Shown piece after piece: positions 37,139 through 46,330 of a DNA stretch of 64,000 nt. How positions within the stretch are numbered: the stretch's first letter is position 1; every line of letters begins with the position of its first letter. Location of the stretch: positions 268,692-332,691 of the forward strand of contig JAKLFB010000001.1 in the NCBI GenBank assembly GCA_022711435.1, read 5' to 3'. The position numbers were made by a program, and so were the translations under genes. The notes under the pieces are model-generated. The model worked only from the letters and a program-made list of their open reading frames with translations. It made no database searches and had not been told where the DNA came from. The stretch is from Verrucomicrobiota bacterium. GTDB taxonomy: Bacteria; Verrucomicrobiota; Verrucomicrobiia; Limisphaerales; UBA1319.

Positions 37139-39468
37139 GACTTGCTTCCCTGCGAAACGCCCCCAGCCCGACGCGCCGTGCCAGGCCTGCGGGCGCTGCC
37201 GCGGATCCCGGCGCGATCGGCTCCCGCATTCCCGTCCGGCCGTGGCGCGCGGTTCTGGCTGTCGCCAGCCTGGCGGCCGCCTCTCTCTCCGCCGCCAGCC
37301 CATTGAACGCGCCTCTCTTGAAGCCTGCGGTCACCCTCTCTGCTGCAGACCGCGGAGCCAAGTGGCAGACAGAGGAGCCTTTCCTCCAGGAAACCGCCGT
37401 CCGGTTCGAGCATGCCTCCGAGCTGGCGGGCGCCCGCTACCTTCGGCTCGCCATCAGCCGCGACGGCATTGCCTACGTGCTCACGGATCGCGGCGTGGCG
37501 CGGTTATTCGGCCAAACGCTGGCCATGGACCACAGCTTCCGGCCTCTCTCATCGATCCCCACGCTCGACCTGGCCGTCCATGACGGTGAGGTGTTTTACC
37601 TGCTCGAAGACAGGTTCCTGAGCAACGGCCGGGCCGGGCTTGACCTCATCCGACTGCCGGCTTCCCGGTGGAAACGCGCTGCCTGGCACTCCTCGAATGG
37701 ATGCGCAGTCTGGAACGAGCTCGATCTCGGCATCATCCCCGGGGACGGCGGCTCGCCAGCCCTTCTGCGCGCGCCCGCGCCCGTCCGGCAGGTCATCCGG
37801 GGCGGCTCCGGCTGGTGGGTGCTCACGGACACGGAGATCCTCCAGACCGATGGCCGCAGCCTGTCATCCTTTCACAGCGGCCGGGATCTCACGGCCATCG
37901 CCTCGAGCCCGAACGCGCTCCTCGCCGGAACCCGCCATGGCTATTACGCGATCGATCCGCTCACTGGACGCCAGCTCGCTCCGCGCCAGACCCGCCTGCC
38001 CGTCCTGCACATTACTTGCCTGGCGCCCAGGAGAGACGGCCTCTGGGCAGGCACGACCGGGGGCGTGTTCCGCCAGAGGCCCGATGGCGCAATCGATTAT
38101 TACGCGTCGAGACGCTGGCTTCCCGATGATTCGGTGGTCGATCTGGGCTTTCATCCGGACGGGACTGTGATGGTGCTGACCGGCGCCGGCCTGGGGGCCA
38201 TTGCATTCCGGCCGCTCACGCTCGAGCAGAAGGCCGCCCATTACCAGGACAAGATCCGCCAGCGCCATGTCCGATACGGCTTCTGCGCCGAGCTGCGGCT
38301 CGAGCGCCCGGGCGATCCGGCGTCCGCCCGGATGATCGACACCGACAACGACGGCACCTGGACCCAATATTACCTGGCCAGCCAGGCTTTCCGCTACGGA
38401 GCCACCGGCGACGAGTCCGCCCACCGCCATGCCTGGGATGCCTTCGCCGCACTCGAGCGCCTCGAGTCCATCCACACCCTCGAAGGATTCCCCGCCCGCA
38501 GCTTCGAACGCGCCGGCTTCGCCACCGCCGATCCCGAGCGCTGGCACCCCGTCGGCGATGGCCAGTGGGACTGGAAATCCCACACCAGCAGCGACGAGAT
38601 CGCCGCCCACACCTTCGGCTGCGCCGTCCTCTACGAAACCGCCGCCCGCACCCCGTCCGAAAAGGCGCGGATCGCCCGGTTCTACACTCGCATCGTCGAC
38701 CATATCCTCCGGCACGATCTCTACCTCGTCGATGTCGATGGACAGCCCACGCTCTGGGGGCGGTGGAACCCCGAGTATGTCAACCACTACCCGCCCGCCG
38801 TGTTCGACCGGCGGCTCAACAGCTCCGAAATCATCGCCAGCCTCCAGCTCGCCGAGCATTTCACCGGCGATCCGAAATACCGGCAAAAAGCGTTCGAGCT
38901 CTTCGAGCGCCACGGTTACCTCGACAACATCTCCCTCCCGATGCGCGGGATCCAGTTCACCCCCGTCACCTTCCGCGGGATCGTGATGGGCGACGAATGG
39001 AACCACTCGGACGATCTCCTGGCCTTTGTCACCTACTGGGTCCTCCACCGGTTCGCCTTCACCGGCGAGCTCCGCGCCCGCTACGCCGCCGCCATCCGCG
39101 ACCATTGGAACATCGAGCGCATCGAGCGCAACCCGCTCTGGAATTTCGTCTATGCCTCCACCGGGGCCGCCGAGTTCGGCCTCGAAGACGCCCTCGAGAC
39201 GTTGCGGCAATACCCGCTGGAGCTGATCGACTGGGCTGTCGCCAACTCGGATCGGCCAGACATCGACCTGCTGGCGCCCAGTTTTCGCGGACAGCAATCC
39301 GCCCAGTGGCTGCCCCCCGACGAGCGCCGGATCATGCGTTGGAACGGAAATCCGTTCGTGCTCGACGGCGGCTCCGGCGGCCGCCAGGAGCTGGCTGGCG
39401 ACGAATTCCTCCTCCCCTACTGGATGGGCCGCTACCTCGGCATCATCCGGCCCCCTCAAGCACCTTGA
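37135..39468 (+). CDS. Large secreted protein, propeller-like N-half and helical toroid-like C-half
   Basis: 777 residues from ATG 37135. A Sec-type hydrophobic segment (AVLAVASLAAASLSAASP) lies near residue 40. Residues ~80-370 repeat short strands of the type ISRDGIAYVLTDRGVARLFG and APRRDGLWAGTTGGVFRQRPDG, as in two-component-regulator-like propellers. Residues ~400-770 are helical with WDAFAALERLESIHTLEG, TLWGRWNPEYVN and IASLQLAEHFTGDPKYRQKA, resembling alpha/alpha-toroid glycosidase folds, but no catalytic motif was identified. Coupled to the FHA gene by ATGA. Function unknown; extracytoplasmic location inferred. Confidence 0.75.
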   Translation: MRLASLRNAPSPTRRARPAGAAADPGAIGSRIPVRPWRAVLAVASLAAASLSAASPLNAPLLKPAVTLSAADRGAKWQTEEPFLQETAVRFEHASELAGARYLRLAISRDGIAYVLTDRGVARLFGQTLAMDHSFRPLSSIPTLDLAVHDGEVFYLLEDRFLSNGRAGLDLIRLPASRWKRAAWHSSNGCAVWNELDLGIIPGDGGSPALLRAPAPVRQVIRGGSGWWVLTDTEILQTDGRSLSSFHSGRDLTAIASSPNALLAGTRHGYYAIDPLTGRQLAPRQTRLPVLHITCLAPRRDGLWAGTTGGVFRQRPDGAIDYYASRRWLPDDSVVDLGFHPDGTVMVLTGAGLGAIAFRPLTLEQKAAHYQDKIRQRHVRYGFCAELRLERPGDPASARMIDTDNDGTWTQYYLASQAFRYGATGDESAHRHAWDAFAALERLESIHTLEGFPARSFERAGFATADPERWHPVGDGQWDWKSHTSSDEIAAHTFGCAVLYETAARTPSEKARIARFYTRIVDHILRHDLYLVDVDGQPTLWGRWNPEYVNHYPPAVFDRRLNSSEIIASLQLAEHFTGDPKYRQKAFELFERHGYLDNISLPMRGIQFTPVTFRGIVMGDEWNHSDDLLAFVTYWVLHRFAFTGELRARYAAAIRDHWNIERIERNPLWNFVYASTGAAEFGLEDALETLRQYPLELIDWAVANSDRPDIDLLAPSFRGQQSAQWLPPDERRIMRWNGNPFVLDGGSGGRQELAGDEFLLPYWMGRYLGIIRPPQAP

Positions 39469-39547
39469 AATTCAAGTTGTCACGCCCCTCCATACGGCGC
39501 GCTTGACAATCTCCCTTCCGCTTCTAGACTGCCCCCCATATTGGATT

Positions 39548-39623
39548 GGGGTCGTAGCTCAGTTGGTAGAGCACCACAATGGCATTGTGGGGGTCAGGGG
39601 TTCGAATCCCCTCGGCTCCACCA
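39548..39623 (+). tRNA. tRNA-Ala (GGC), probable island attachment site
   Basis: Acceptor GGGGTCG pairs with CGGCTCC and includes the G3-U70 pair that identifies alanine tRNA. D-arm GCTC...GAGC, anticodon stem CCACA/TGTGG with loop ATGGCAT (anticodon GGC), T-arm AGGGG-TTCGAAT-CCCCT, then ACCA encoded. The tRNA is intact. An integrase gene begins 195 bp downstream in the same direction, so the 3' end of this tRNA is the likely attachment site. I found no second copy of the 3' end within the window. Confidence 0.96.
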
Positions 39624-39720
39624 ATCTTCAAGAGGTTTTCCATCAGTGGTTTTCGATCAAAAAGCCTGATTTTATTGGGGATTATGCGCTTGCATCTTTT
39701 TCGGCCGCGTCGGACTGTAG

Positions 39721-39750
39721 GTGACAGCAGGTGACAGGCGGTGACGCAAA
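39721..39750. repeat. Three phased direct repeats (GTGAC, 10-bp period)
   Basis: GTGACAGCAG, GTGACAGGCG and GTGACGCAAA follow one another with exact 10-bp spacing at 39721, 39731 and 39741. One helical turn per unit suggests side-by-side protein binding on one DNA face. They lie between the tRNA-Ala attachment site and the integrase gene. Confidence 0.7.
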
Positions 39751-39763
39751 AGGACGCGAAAAG

Positions 39764-39805
39764 CGGCAATAAAACGGCAATAATTTGGCAATGATCCGGC
39801 AATAA
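39764..39805. repeat. Four phased direct repeats (YGGCAATRA, 11-bp period)
   Basis: CGGCAATAA at 39764, CGGCAATAA at 39775, TGGCAATGA at 39786 and CGGCAATAA at 39797: four copies at exactly 11-bp steps, ending 12 bp before the integrase start codon. Probable arm-type integrase or excisionase binding sites and/or an operator that autoregulates the integrase. Confidence 0.75.
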
Positions 39806-39817
39806 CTGCTCACCACA

Positions 39818-40927
39818 ATGAAGATTCGGCCTGGCAAAGCGAATGGCAAGGCATGTTGGGTGTTGGATTTTGGCCTTGTTGACGGGAAAAGGCGGCGGAA
39901 ATTCTTCGATAGCCGGGGTCAGGCTGAGAAGGCCCTTCGCGATGCCAAGAGCTCTGCGGTCACAGTCGGCGATGCGCTGGCGTCGATCCGTCCCAGCGAA
40001 CAGGTTGAAGCAGCCAAAATTCTCATTGAGATGCGGTCGGCCGGCGTTTCGCTCTCGAGGGTCTGGGCGGATTGGCAGCAGAAATGCAGAGGGTCAGCTC
40101 GCACAGCTGTCCCGCTGCATCGGGCGATTTCCGACATGATCGCGGCAAAACACGAAGCCCGGCGGCGGCATCGCTACGTGGTCGAGATGGAGCGATATCT
40201 TCGACGGTTCGCCCTCGGGAGGGAAAACGATCCAGTTTCAAGCATCGCGGGAGCCGACATCGAGCGGTGGTTTGGATCCCGGGGCGAGTCGCCGGCGACC
40301 AGGGCGAGCAATATGGGCCGGTTGTCGGCTCTGTTCGATTTCGCTTGTCGGCGGGATTGGATCGATGTCAACCCATGTCGGAAGGTCGAGCGGGTTACGG
40401 TCGAGCAAAGGGTCCCTGGCATTCTCGCGGTTGACCAGGTCGAAAAGCTGATGCGGGAGGTTGAGAAATGCGATCCTGGGCTCGGGCCATGGTTTGGCCT
40501 GGCACTTTTCGGCGGAATCCGGCCAGGCGAAATCCAGCGGTTGACATGGGAGGACATTGACAAGGCTGATGGCATAGTCCGGATCGACGCCTCGGCATCG
40601 AAGGTCCGGCAACGCAGGATCGTCCACCTTGAAGCGGCCGCGGCGGCCTGGGTGCGGAGCGGACCTCCTGAAACCATGCCCCCCAGCAATCTCCGGAGGA
40701 GGTTATGGCAGATTCGGGCGGCATCCGGAATCGGGCGGTGGGCTCACGACGTCTTGAGGCATACGGCGGCCTCCATGTTGTTGGCGAAATGCCAGGATGT
40801 TGGCCGGGTGGCAATTGAGTTGGGGACCAGCCCCGGCATGCTGTTCAGGCATTATCGGGAAATCGTCACCTTGGCGGACGCGGCTCGGTTTTGGGCAATC
40901 GTCCCAAAAGCAACCGCAAAAGCATAG
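39818..40927 (+). CDS. int: Tyrosine recombinase / integrase
   Basis: 369 residues. Site-specific recombinase of the phage-integrase family. The N-terminal DNA-binding part includes NGKACWVLDFGLVDGKRRRKFFDS, an arm-binding type beta domain, then a SAM-like core domain. Catalytic residues visible: Arg235 in GGIRPGEIQRLTW, the HDVLRHTAAS box (His310, Arg314, His315, with one residue more than the usual HDLRHT), and nucleophile Tyr346 in LFRHYREI. It starts 195 bp after tRNA-Ala in the same direction, the usual layout for tRNA-integrating islands. The short phased repeats directly upstream are candidate binding sites. Probably mobilised the CRISPR-Cas region to its right. Confidence 0.92.
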   Translation: MKIRPGKANGKACWVLDFGLVDGKRRRKFFDSRGQAEKALRDAKSSAVTVGDALASIRPSEQVEAAKILIEMRSAGVSLSRVWADWQQKCRGSARTAVPLHRAISDMIAAKHEARRRHRYVVEMERYLRRFALGRENDPVSSIAGADIERWFGSRGESPATRASNMGRLSALFDFACRRDWIDVNPCRKVERVTVEQRVPGILAVDQVEKLMREVEKCDPGLGPWFGLALFGGIRPGEIQRLTWEDIDKADGIVRIDASASKVRQRRIVHLEAAAAAWVRSGPPETMPPSNLRRRLWQIRAASGIGRWAHDVLRHTAASMLLAKCQDVGRVAIELGTSPGMLFRHYREIVTLADAARFWAIVPKATAKA

Positions 40928-41419
40928 GCATACACGGATTTGGGAGTTTCCGGCTACGGGCTGTCAACTGCAAGCGTCTAGCTTGGGACTCGGGGTGGGT
41001 GTCTAGGGTGGCGGCGCACCTCGGGGAGGCCTCCCAGCCTCCGGCTTCGCTTTTCTGGCGGGATTCGGCGGGGGGCGGGTTGGCGCTCCCGGCTCCAGGG
41101 CCTTGCCGGTTGTCCGGCCTCGGGGCCTCGCCCTCGGAGCCTCGCTGGCTGCCAGGCCACGGCCGCGGTCGGCGTGCAAGGCATTTTGAGGTCAGCTCTG
41201 TGTCCGCTGGGATCGGGCCTCTCCACTACTACTGCAAATATTGAACTCAGTGCTTGTCAATGCAATGCTTGAGCATACTATTTGAACGAATTCACGACTG
41301 ATATATCGAAAACCGAGGCGAACGTCCTGAGACGTCCCGTCGGTTGCTATCGTGGTGGGCGGAAGCGAGGATTGTGCCGTGATCAAGGTTCGGATCTCGG
41401 GCCTTGAAGATAAGTGACG
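40928..41419. other. 492-bp intergenic region before the CRISPR-Cas operon
   Basis: No convincing coding frame. The left two thirds is GC-rich and low in coding signal (possibly a decayed remnant). The right part, 41220-41320, is markedly AT-rich and holds a candidate promoter. It separates the integrase from the Cas operon. Confidence 0.5.
41254..41281 (+). promoter_or_regulatory. Candidate sigma-70-type promoter of the cmr operon
   Basis: TTGTCA at 41254-41259 and TACTAT at 41276-41281 with a 16-bp spacer, inside the only AT-rich stretch upstream of the operon. Match is partial (5/6 and 4/6 to the general consensus), and the start lies ~140 bp before the first gene. Confidence 0.35.
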
Positions 41420-42079
41420 ATGACAACAATGCTTCCCAATCAATCCGTGTGCAGCGCCTGCGGGGCGCTCAGCGAGCAAACCGAACTCGTGAGCACGAAT
41501 GCCTTCGGCTCGCCCGACCTCGATCTGCGGCCGCCCGAAATGCAGCGTTCGACCATGCCCTACTGGGTGCAAACCTGCTCGCAATGCGGCTTTTGCGCCT
41601 CCGATATCGGCAAGACCATGCAAGGATCACGGGATCTGATCGCACAGCCGGCATATCGGGATCAGCTCAGGAACCCGGATTTTCCGGAGCTGGCCAATCG
41701 GTTCCTTTGCTGGGCCATGATTGCCGAGGCGGAGGGCGCATGGGCCGATGCCGCCCATGCTTCGCTGCATGCCGCCTGGGCGTGCGACGACGCCCAACTG
41801 GCCGAAGTGGCGAACACGTGCCGGCTCCAGGCGATCGACCGGATCCGAGCGGCTTGGGACAAAGGCGCCAAGGTCGTGGACGGCGGCGAAGCCGAGCCCG
41901 TGTTGCTCGTCGATCTTTTGCGGCGGACGGGCCAGTTTCCCGAAGCCGGCGACACGGTCCACCGTGTGCTCCGCGACGTCCAGGATCCCTGGATCAGCAA
42001 GGTGTTCGAATTTGAACTGTCCCTCATCAAGGCCGAGGACGCCGCGGTCCACCGGCTGGATGAAGTCCCACGAGATTGA
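41420..42079 (+). CDS. Zinc-ribbon protein resembling DUF2225, first gene of the Cas operon
   Basis: 219 residues from ATG 41420 (GTG 41414 possible). Two CxxC pairs, VCSACGAL and QTCSQCGFCASD, frame a ~45-residue segment as in DUF2225 zinc-binding proteins. The rest is helical with alternating Ala/Leu (AMIAEAEGAWADAAHASLHAAW, split: AMIAEAEGAWADA and AHASLHAAW) and looks TPR-like. It ends 6 bp before cmr2 and reads the same way, so it is co-transcribed with the effector complex. No catalytic motif. It may be an accessory or regulatory factor of the CRISPR system; that is inferred from position only. Confidence 0.7.
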   Translation: MTTMLPNQSVCSACGALSEQTELVSTNAFGSPDLDLRPPEMQRSTMPYWVQTCSQCGFCASDIGKTMQGSRDLIAQPAYRDQLRNPDFPELANRFLCWAMIAEAEGAWADAAHASLHAAWACDDAQLAEVANTCRLQAIDRIRAAWDKGAKVVDGGEAEPVLLVDLLRRTGQFPEAGDTVHRVLRDVQDPWISKVFEFELSLIKAEDAAVHRLDEVPRD

Positions 42080-42085
42080 CTTTTT

Positions 42086-44941
42086 ATGAACATCTGGAAA
42101 CGCAAGCTCCTCGCCTACCTCCACGATCCGCCCAGCAAGGCGGTATCCATCGCCGACCACGAAGATCACGCAAAGACGCTTTACCGGCAGGCCGGATTCA
42201 GCGATGAAGAGGCCCAGCGGTTCGGGCAGCTATTCGCCAAGCCATCGGACTGGACCGCCTCTGCCGCGGACCGGCTGCCTTTCCCCGGCAGCCAGGCCTC
42301 CGGATTGCGATGCGCATTCGACGGCGTTCGAAACGCCTTTCTGCATCCGCTGGGGCCCGGGACAGGCAGCAACGAGCCATTGCGGCTTCCTTTCTCGGGT
42401 CCTTTCCTTTCCTCGGATGCCGCCCGCGAAACCGACCAAGTGATCCAGCCTGTGATTGCAGCGGATCAGCTCGAAGGTATCGACGAAGACAAGGCATGGC
42501 GGGCCCGGTTCTTCGCACATTGGCGGCTGTGGCAGCGAAACGCAGTCGAGCGGGATTACCGATTCGCGCTTTTGCCAGCCGACACCCGGCTGCCGGACCA
42601 CACCGTCTGGACTCACATGCAGGTGGTTTCCGCCCTCGACTCTTGCGCAGTTGGAGCCGGGAAGGATGCCATCTTGAGGCCCGCGTTCCTGCGGTTCCAG
42701 CTCGGGCCGGTCCAGGAATTCATCGCCGCGGCGCGAAGCACGCGGGACCTCTGGAGCGGCAGCTATCTGCTCTCGTGGCTCATGGCGGCCGGCCTGAAGG
42801 CGCTGACAGCGGAGATCGGTCCCGATTCAGTCATATTCCCCAGCCTTCGGAACCAGCCTCTTTTCGATTTGCATTGGAAGAAGGACCTCTGGGATTGGAT
42901 CCGATGCGGCGATCGAACGGCTTGGCAGTCCCTTGGCTACCAGGCAGGCGATCGCTCCCTCCTGACGCCCAATCTGCCCAATGTGTTTCTCGCGGTTGTG
43001 CCAGCCGAGCGCGCAGGCGGCCTGGGCGAGCTGGTCGAGAAGGCTATCCAGGACGAATGGAACCGAATCGCCGATGCTGTCTGGAACGAGTGCGACAGTG
43101 CGGTCGTTTCGGAGAACGAAACCCTTGTGGCCGACGAAGGCGCCCATTTCACTCGAGCGATGCGCGAGCAGCGGTTCCGATCACAAACCGCCAAGTTTCT
43201 TTCTTTGTCATGGCAGGCGACGCCTTGGCCCGATTCATTGAGCGAGGCGATCGCATTGGCGAGTGGTTTTGGTGAGTCCATGCCTATCGCTGAAGCGGCC
43301 CGGCGGGTTGAGACAATCGTTCAATTGGCGCAAGAGGCCATGTCTGTCGAGCACCGGGACCGCCGTTATTACACGGATGACTCGAAGAACCGGCTGAACA
43401 ACATCGGGCTGGGATGGTCGGTGATCCTGGCGATGAACGCGTGGCAGCTGGATTCGGTGCGACAGACCCGGGCGTTTGGCGCCTGGAGCGCGGGCGGATG
43501 GCAGACCGGGTCGTTCAACAACAAGGACAGTCTGACAGGCCGCGAGGAAGCGGTCGCCGGCGGTCGCGTGTGGCAGGAGCGCTGCAGCAAACTGGGCCAG
43601 CCATGGGCCGCTCTGTTCAAGAAAGACGATTGGCTCGGGGCGAGCACGCTCGTCAAGCGGCTTTGGCACATCGCTTACTTGAATCGGGACCCCTGGAATC
43701 TCCCGACCGACCGGCGCTCCTTCCCCATGCCGAACACTCGAGGAATCGCCAGCCACGAGCCGGAGACCGACTGCGGCGACGACGAGACCGGCGAGAAAGA
43801 TTCTCCCTCGGAGAAATATTTCGCCGTGCTGGCCTTCGACGGCGACGAGATCGGCAAATGGATCAGCGGGGAGAAAACGCCGAGATTCGCTACCCAGCTG
43901 GCTGACTACACGGATGCCGGCGGGGCGCAGCGCCAGGGCTCGAAGGCCTATTATGCCAATCCGGATAACAAGCAGCAGGATCTCCTCGAAGCCCGGCGCC
44001 CCCTCTCCCCCAGCTACCATATCCAGTTCAGCGAGGCGCTCAGCAACTTTGCGCTCTTCTGCGCCCGGCCCATCGTCGAGGTTTTCGATGGCCGGCTCAT
44101 CTACGCCGGAGGCGACGATGTTGTGGCCCTCCTGCCGGCCGATACGGCACTGGCCTGCGCCCGGGCCTTGCGGGCCGCCTTCCAGGGAGATCCGAGCTTG
44201 GAGTCGCGCCTCCGTGATGCGGTGAGCCGATTGCCGGTTGGGCGCCAGCATTTCTTCCAACAAATGGCCCAGAACGGATCCCTCTTGAAATGCCCCGCAC
44301 CGGGATTTCTCGTCAGCGGCGATTTGCCGGCGGATCACAATGCGCAGCCTGTTCCATTTATCGTCCCTGGGCCGGCGGCGGATTGTTCCATCGGGATTGC
44401 GATCGCCCACCACAGAGCGCCGTTGCAGGACGTCGTCCGAGCGGCGCTCCTGGCGGAAAAGCGCGCCAAGAATCCCAAGAAATCGAACCGGTCGGCTGTC
44501 GCCGTGACCCTGTTCAAGCGCTCGGGCGAGACGAACGAATGGGATTTCAAATGGGAGAGCGGCGGCCTCGATCTCTATCACGCCCTGGCCGGCGCGCTCG
44601 AAAAAGGCCAGCTCTCGAGCAAGTTCCCCTACCGGACGGTCGAGCTGCTCGAGCCTTATCTGGATCGAGCCACCGGCCTGGACAGATCCGCCTCCGCCGG
44701 CGCTTTCGATTCGGTCGCGGATCCGGTCATCGAACGCGAGTTTCTTTTCGCCTGCGACCGGCAGCGAGGGCCGCATTGGGCGCCCGAGATTGTCGAGGAT
44801 CTCCTGCCATCCCTGAAGCGTTACATTTCTCAGTTGTCCACCGCGGAAGCGAAAGTCCGAGCCCTCATCGGCCTTTGCCGGACCGTGGCTTTCGCCCATC
44901 GGACCCGAACCGAATCCATCGAACCGACTGATTTGCCATGA
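42086..44941 (+). CDS. cmr2: Type III-B CRISPR Cas10 / Cmr2, HD and GGDD motifs present
   Basis: 951 residues. The large subunit of the Cmr complex, which on target RNA binding cleaves ssDNA through its HD domain and makes cyclic oligoadenylates through its palm domain. The N-terminus KLLAYLHDPPSKAV with DHEDHAKTLY is the Cmr2 HD signature. RFQLGPVQEFIAAARSTRDLW is the conserved Cmr2 block near residue 205. The cyclase motif is IYAGGDDVVALLP, with GGDD at residues 675-678, preceded by VLAFDGDEIGKWISG. Both activities therefore look intact. The stop overlaps the cmr3 start by 4 bp. Confidence 0.97.
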   Translation: MNIWKRKLLAYLHDPPSKAVSIADHEDHAKTLYRQAGFSDEEAQRFGQLFAKPSDWTASAADRLPFPGSQASGLRCAFDGVRNAFLHPLGPGTGSNEPLRLPFSGPFLSSDAARETDQVIQPVIAADQLEGIDEDKAWRARFFAHWRLWQRNAVERDYRFALLPADTRLPDHTVWTHMQVVSALDSCAVGAGKDAILRPAFLRFQLGPVQEFIAAARSTRDLWSGSYLLSWLMAAGLKALTAEIGPDSVIFPSLRNQPLFDLHWKKDLWDWIRCGDRTAWQSLGYQAGDRSLLTPNLPNVFLAVVPAERAGGLGELVEKAIQDEWNRIADAVWNECDSAVVSENETLVADEGAHFTRAMREQRFRSQTAKFLSLSWQATPWPDSLSEAIALASGFGESMPIAEAARRVETIVQLAQEAMSVEHRDRRYYTDDSKNRLNNIGLGWSVILAMNAWQLDSVRQTRAFGAWSAGGWQTGSFNNKDSLTGREEAVAGGRVWQERCSKLGQPWAALFKKDDWLGASTLVKRLWHIAYLNRDPWNLPTDRRSFPMPNTRGIASHEPETDCGDDETGEKDSPSEKYFAVLAFDGDEIGKWISGEKTPRFATQLADYTDAGGAQRQGSKAYYANPDNKQQDLLEARRPLSPSYHIQFSEALSNFALFCARPIVEVFDGRLIYAGGDDVVALLPADTALACARALRAAFQGDPSLESRLRDAVSRLPVGRQHFFQQMAQNGSLLKCPAPGFLVSGDLPADHNAQPVPFIVPGPAADCSIGIAIAHHRAPLQDVVRAALLAEKRAKNPKKSNRSAVAVTLFKRSGETNEWDFKWESGGLDLYHALAGALEKGQLSSKFPYRTVELLEPYLDRATGLDRSASAGAFDSVADPVIEREFLFACDRQRGPHWAPEIVEDLLPSLKRYISQLSTAEAKVRALIGLCRTVAFAHRTRTESIEPTDLP

Positions 44942-46302
44942 ACTGCATTCTACTAGAACCCACGGACGTCCTCTTTTTCCGGGATGGCCGGCCCATGGCG
45001 GGCTCCCTGGCCGGCCACGGCGCTGCCTGGCCATTGCCCAACGTCGTGAATGGGGCTTTCCATGCCGCGCTGCATCGCGCTGGATTGAACGGCGTCCATG
45101 AACATCGCCGGGGGGCGCGAGGCTGTTACGAGTCCGACGCTCCGCGCGACCGAAAGTTCGGGGCGCTGCTGACGGCGGGTCCTTTCCCCGTGAATCCTTC
45201 TGGAGAATGGTTCTTTCCCCGGCCGGCGGACCTCCAGGACGGCACGCTTTCGCCCGCGCTCCTGCCCCGAAAGCAAGCGGATTCAGCCCCGAGCAGCCTT
45301 CCGCCTGTGCTTCGATATGCCGTGGCCAGCCGGCTGCCGCCCACCAAGGACCCGGCGGCCAAGGCCTGGATCTCGAAGCGCGCTTACCGCCGGTACGTGA
45401 AGGGCGAGAACCCGCTTCTGAAGGAGATGGAAGCGGCGAACGATTCGGAATTCGGCGACACCGAATCGTCGATCGGCATTGCCATTGATCCGCAGACCGG
45501 CACGACCGGCCAGGGCGAAACGGCCGGCATGATCTACTCGGCCCATTTTCTTCGCCTGCGGGATGGGTGGCAGCTGGGCGTGATGGCCTCGGCGTGGGAC
45601 AAGCCGGCCGGATCCACCGACTCGAGGCGGGATCTCATCGATCTGTTGCTGACGGCCAGCCGCAAGATCGTCGTGGGCGGACAACAGCGCGTATGCACCG
45701 CCAGCCGGATCCAACTCGAAGCCATCCCCATACCGGCCGGATTGCGATCGGGATTTGCGTCTCACGAAGGCAAGTTCCTTGTGAAGTGGATCCTTCTGAC
45801 ACCAGCCGTGTGGCCTGAGATCCTCCCCCAAAGCAGGGACGGGCGCCCGATGAACCCTCATCCGGGCGGCTGGCTGCCCAACTGGATCCATCCGGAGACC
45901 GGGGCGGTCATGCTCCGGCGCCGGACCGGTCCGGTAAAACGAGATTACTCCGGCGCCAAGGCCCGGCGGACCGCGGCGGCTGACGAGCCCATCGAGGCAA
46001 GGCTCGTGGCTGCGATTGTTCCCAAGCCGATCACGGTGACGGGTTGGTCCCTTGGCGTCGCCCCTGGCGAGCCCGCCGGCGCCCATTCGACCCACTTGGC
46101 CGTGCCCGCGGGCGCCATCTACTATTTCGAGACCGACACGGCCGCGCAAGCGACCGCATTAGCCGATGCCTTGAATTGGCATGGATCCACCGACGGCTCG
46201 GAGATCAAGAACCGCCGCAGCACGCTGATGGGCGAGAAAGGATTCGGCCTCGGCGTCTGCGGCAGTTGGACCCGCTGGGAGACGTCCGCTGACGCCCGGT
46301 GA
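44938..46302 (+). CDS. cmr3: Type III-B CRISPR RAMP protein Cmr3
   Basis: 454 residues. Cmr3 caps the Cmr complex at the crRNA 5' handle next to Cmr2. The N-terminus CILLEPTDVLFFRDGRPM and the following GHGAAWPLPNVVNGAFHAAL are typical of Cmr3. Further matches are FFPRPADLQ, GIAIDPQTGTTGQGETAGMIYSAHFLRL and the RAMP glycine-rich end GEKGFGLGVCGSW. The start ATG overlaps the cmr2 stop (ATGA). It is longer than many Cmr3 proteins but within family range. Confidence 0.93.
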   Translation: MNCILLEPTDVLFFRDGRPMAGSLAGHGAAWPLPNVVNGAFHAALHRAGLNGVHEHRRGARGCYESDAPRDRKFGALLTAGPFPVNPSGEWFFPRPADLQDGTLSPALLPRKQADSAPSSLPPVLRYAVASRLPPTKDPAAKAWISKRAYRRYVKGENPLLKEMEAANDSEFGDTESSIGIAIDPQTGTTGQGETAGMIYSAHFLRLRDGWQLGVMASAWDKPAGSTDSRRDLIDLLLTASRKIVVGGQQRVCTASRIQLEAIPIPAGLRSGFASHEGKFLVKWILLTPAVWPEILPQSRDGRPMNPHPGGWLPNWIHPETGAVMLRRRTGPVKRDYSGAKARRTAAADEPIEARLVAAIVPKPITVTGWSLGVAPGEPAGAHSTHLAVPAGAIYYFETDTAAQATALADALNWHGSTDGSEIKNRRSTLMGEKGFGLGVCGSWTRWETSADAR

Positions 46303-46330
46303 TTCGCTTTTTCGGCACAACTCAAATCCA

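Noticed and set aside
39548..39623. A second copy of the tRNA-Ala 3' end marking the right attachment site
   Set aside because: Not found in the window to 64,000; the right boundary of the island must lie outside or is decayed.
40891..41244. A 117-codon frame after the integrase
   Set aside because: Starts inside the integrase gene and is Pro/Gly/Ser-rich without family features or a ribosome-binding site.
43235..45034. A 599-codon leftward open frame over cmr2
   Set aside because: Shadow of Cas10; the plus strand carries HD and GGDD motifs.
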